From the NCBI GenBank assembly GCA_945904015.1, contig CAMDPK010000047.1:1-45442 (forward strand): a stretch of DNA of 45,442 bases, read 5' to 3'. The notes under the pieces are model-generated. The model saw only the letters and a list, made by a program, of their open reading frames with translations. It had not been told where the DNA came from and did not search any database. Positions 43,708 through 45,442 of the stretch are shown piece by piece; the stretch's first letter is position 1, and each line of letters starts with the position of its first letter. The DNA comes from Candidatus Kuenenia stuttgartensis (GTDB taxonomy: Bacteria; Planctomycetota; Planctomycetia; Planctomycetales; Planctomycetaceae). A program made the translations under genes and the position numbers.

Positions 43708-43764
43708 GTGGGGCAGGTTTTCAACCTGCCTGTCTTGGGCGGGCAGGTTGAAAACCTGCCCCAC
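43708..43764. repeat. BIME-like pair (GTGG, GGCAGGTT-TTC-AACCTGCC type)
   Basis: GTGG at 43708 then GGCAGGTTTTCAACCTGCC; the inverse unit ends CCAC at 43764 and matches, giving nearly perfect arms. It abuts the tig stop codon (43768) and lies next to the terminator hairpin. Confidence 0.92.
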
Positions 43765-43767
43765 GAG

Positions 43768-45234
43768 CTAGGCTTTCGGACCGACGGGTTCGTCGGGGTT
43801 GTGACAGATTTCGAGTTCGACGGCTTCGACGTTCAGTGTGCTGGAATTCTCCATCGGGACGTCTTCGAAGATCGCCTTATCGAGGATCACATCGACCGCT
43901 TTTCGTTCGCGGATTTGGGCTTCGAGGTTTTCGATGACGCCGGATTTCTCCATGCGAGCACGCAGGCGGCGGACGTTTTCGCCGCGGGACATCGCCATGT
44001 AGTGCAGTTCGGCTTCGATGTCGTATTGGGTGACCTCGATGTTCTCCTGCGTGGCAATCTTGTCGAGGATGAAGTGCTCCTTCATTGCTCGCCGAGTCAT
44101 CGAAACCTGATGCTGCCGCAGTTCGTTTTCGCGGACGCGGATTTCCTGTTCGGTGTAGCCGGCTTGCTGCATTTCGAGGACTTCGCGGTACATCGCGTTC
44201 TCGACTTGCTTGAGCACGAGGTCTTCGGGCAATTCCCAGGTGGCCGACGCGGTGATCTTGTCGAGCACTTGCTTGCGGACGGCTTGTCGCTGATCGTACT
44301 GCGTCTGCCGTTGCAGAGCTTGTTCGATTTCGATGCGCAGCTCATCGACGGTTTCGACGCCGACGCGCTGGAACAACGCGCGGTTGAGTTCGGGCAATTT
44401 TACGCGTTGGACTTCTTCGATCTTGAAGGTGGCTTGAACTTTCTCGCCACGCATGGCGACGTTCTCGGCCTCTTTCGAGATCGTGATGGCCGCTTCACGC
44501 GAGTCGCCGGCTTTCGCGCCGGTGAGCAGTTTGTCGAAGTCGGTGATCTCGCCGTCCTCGAATCGCAATGTCGAGCGGACACGGGCCGTGAAGTGCGCGT
44601 GGTCTTGCAGCGTGCCTCCCTGGTAGGCGAACGAGGCACAGATGTTGACGCTGTCACCCGGCTCGACCGCGGCGTCCGAGGGAACGAGTTCGGCATATTG
44701 TTCGAGGAAGCGTTGCTGAGCTTCGTTGACGTCGGCTTCGCCGGTCTCGCGAACTGGCCGCTTGATCGTGATTTGGTCGTAGGCGGGGAGATCGAATGCG
44801 GGACGCACTTCGACTTGGAATTCGTATTCGAAGTCGCCGACATCGGGGATCGTCAGGTTTTCGACGTCGAGATCCGGCTCGTTGATCGGCTCGATGTTCG
44901 TGTCTTGCGAGAGCTGTTCGAGGCTGCCGATGAGCACCTTCTGCTTGATCTCGTCGTTGAGTTCGCGGGAGAACCGCTTGGCGATGATGTCCTTGGGAGC
45001 CTTGCCCGGACGGAAGCCCGGCACGGCGGCCTTGGACTTCATCTCGTCGAGCACGAAGTTACGGATGTGCGCGATGTCGTCTTGCGGCACCTTGACTTTG
45101 ACGTGTTTTTTGCAGGGGCCGATGTCTTTGACTTCGACACCCAGAGTCATGCGCCAAGCCGGAGCGGCTTCAGGCTGCGATTCGGTGGCCGGGACGTCAG
45201 CGATCGTCGGTTCTTGTTCGGCTACAGTACTCAC
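43768..45234 (-). CDS. tig: Trigger factor, ribosome-associated chaperone and prolyl isomerase
   Basis: 488 residues. The ribosome-binding N-domain includes VPGFRPGKAPKDIIAKRF, the GFRxGKxP signature. A divergent FKBP-like PPIase domain occupies about 170-260 (VEPGDSVNICASFAYQGG, then FDKLLTGAKAGDSREAAI). The helical C-terminal chaperone domain runs to about 450, followed by an acidic tail. It binds nascent chains at the ribosome exit. The start is a GTG at 45234 with GGAGGA 9 nt upstream; a longer reading to 45282 passes through that ribosome site and is rejected. Usual partners clpP/clpX are not downstream: a BIME, a hairpin and tadA follow instead. Confidence 0.95.
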   Translation of the reverse strand: MSTVAEQEPTIADVPATESQPEAAPAWRMTLGVEVKDIGPCKKHVKVKVPQDDIAHIRNFVLDEMKSKAAVPGFRPGKAPKDIIAKRFSRELNDEIKQKVLIGSLEQLSQDTNIEPINEPDLDVENLTIPDVGDFEYEFQVEVRPAFDLPAYDQITIKRPVRETGEADVNEAQQRFLEQYAELVPSDAAVEPGDSVNICASFAYQGGTLQDHAHFTARVRSTLRFEDGEITDFDKLLTGAKAGDSREAAITISKEAENVAMRGEKVQATFKIEEVQRVKLPELNRALFQRVGVETVDELRIEIEQALQRQTQYDQRQAVRKQVLDKITASATWELPEDLVLKQVENAMYREVLEMQQAGYTEQEIRVRENELRQHQVSMTRRAMKEHFILDKIATQENIEVTQYDIEAELHYMAMSRGENVRRLRARMEKSGVIENLEAQIRERKAVDVILDKAIFEDVPMENSSTLNVEAVELEICHNPDEPVGPKA

Positions 45235-45303
45235 GGGATGATTCCTCCAAAGGAGCCGGAGCGGTTGCTCGACTAGCTCCAAGCGCGGGTTCTACCCGCC
45301 AAC

Positions 45304-45332
45304 AAAAAAACTGGACCGTCAGCAGCCCAGTT
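45304..45332 (-). terminator. Terminator of tRNA-Gly
   Basis: On the minus strand AACTGG (45332-45327) pairs with CCAGTT (45314-45309), followed by a run of T. It is 8 nt past the tRNA 3' end and before the tig start, so tig probably has its own promoter in the ~70 bp between. Confidence 0.75.
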
Positions 45333-45339
45333 CGGGAAG

Positions 45340-45411
45340 AGCGGGAGACGGGGATCGAACCCGCGACAACCACGTTGGCAACGTGGTGCTCTACCACTGA
45401 GCTACTCCCGC
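45340..45411 (-). tRNA. tRNA-Gly (anticodon GCC)
   Basis: On the minus strand: acceptor GCGGGAG with CTCCCGC and discriminator T, D arm GCTC/GAGC, anticodon stem CCACG/CGTGG with loop TTGCCAA (anticodon GCC), T arm GCGGG/CCCGT with loop TTCGATC. No CCA is encoded. Confidence 0.96.
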
Positions 45412-45442
45412 AAGTTATGAGGGCGAACGATATAGCGGTCGG

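Noticed and set aside
1702..43764. Palindromic repeats as a possible CRISPR array
   Set aside because: Copies are far apart, inverted in pairs and not regularly spaced, with no cas gene in the window.
43531..45276. Long open frame on the plus strand across tig
   Set aside because: It is the antisense shadow of tig, rich in Asp/Phe/Val/Gly, with no domain, and includes repeat translation at its start.

Overview
The window looks like chromosomal DNA of a planctomycete (Planctomycetota, probably order Planctomycetales). The evidence is the company of families: a Tat-exported DUF1501 protein, a ThuA-domain protein, DUF4159, a MerR-like HTH fused to a receiver, a giant secreted alpha-2-macroglobulin, large secreted HEAT/TPR proteins and a LolC/E-LolD system. 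The DNA is moderately GC-rich by eye (not computed). It is also very rich in short palindromic repeats of the REP/BIME type, three of which have entered coding sequence. Nothing was searched against a database; all family calls come from motifs read in the translations.

Layout. 1-640: the 3' end of a large serine recombinase runs into a tRNA-Pro(TGG) gene, so the left edge is probably the end of an integrated element. 680-1880: parB without an adjacent parA, with a parS-like palindrome on each side. 1886-3793: a membrane glycosyltransferase (GT39/ArnT type), then about 0.8 kb without a gene. 4606-8927, plus strand: an HTH-receiver regulator with a clear terminator, an unrecognised 460-residue protein, and a FixL/FixJ-like two-component pair whose kinase has a degraded G1 box. 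9067-15159, minus strand: a run of lipase-like hydrolase, LolC/E-type permease, LolD-type ATPase, M20-type peptidase and ArgJ. 15372-25713, plus strand: aldose 1-epimerase, a secreted HEAT/TPR protein and a 2106-residue thioester-containing alpha-2-macroglobulin. 25792-29533, minus strand: DUF1501 and an anti-sigma-like membrane protein. 29729-30625: ThuA-like protein. 30679-34719, minus strand: SGNH-like protein and a beta-propeller/PHP-like fusion. 34912-39482, plus strand: an SDR, a gluzincin-type TPR protein and DUF4159. 39485-40867: TPR lipoprotein. 41122-43101: Lnt. 43162-45411, minus strand: tadA, tig and tRNA-Gly(GCC).

Functional themes. The largest is the cell envelope: lipoprotein maturation (Lnt), release (LolC/E and LolD), a TPR lipoprotein beside lnt, and many signal-peptide proteins. 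A second is chromosome segregation: parB with two parS-like sites suggests proximity to the origin. Ordinary housekeeping is represented by argJ, tadA, tig and two tRNAs.

The most distinctive feature is the repeat load. At least thirteen paired hairpins share one design: a GTAG, GTGG, GGAG or CTAG tetranucleotide, a short hairpin with a 3-4 nt loop, then an inverted second copy. Most lie between genes, but one is an exact 20-codon in-frame insertion in the macroglobulin, and another lies in the N-region of a signal peptide. A different palindrome lies in the signal-peptide N-region of the DUF4159 gene immediately downstream.
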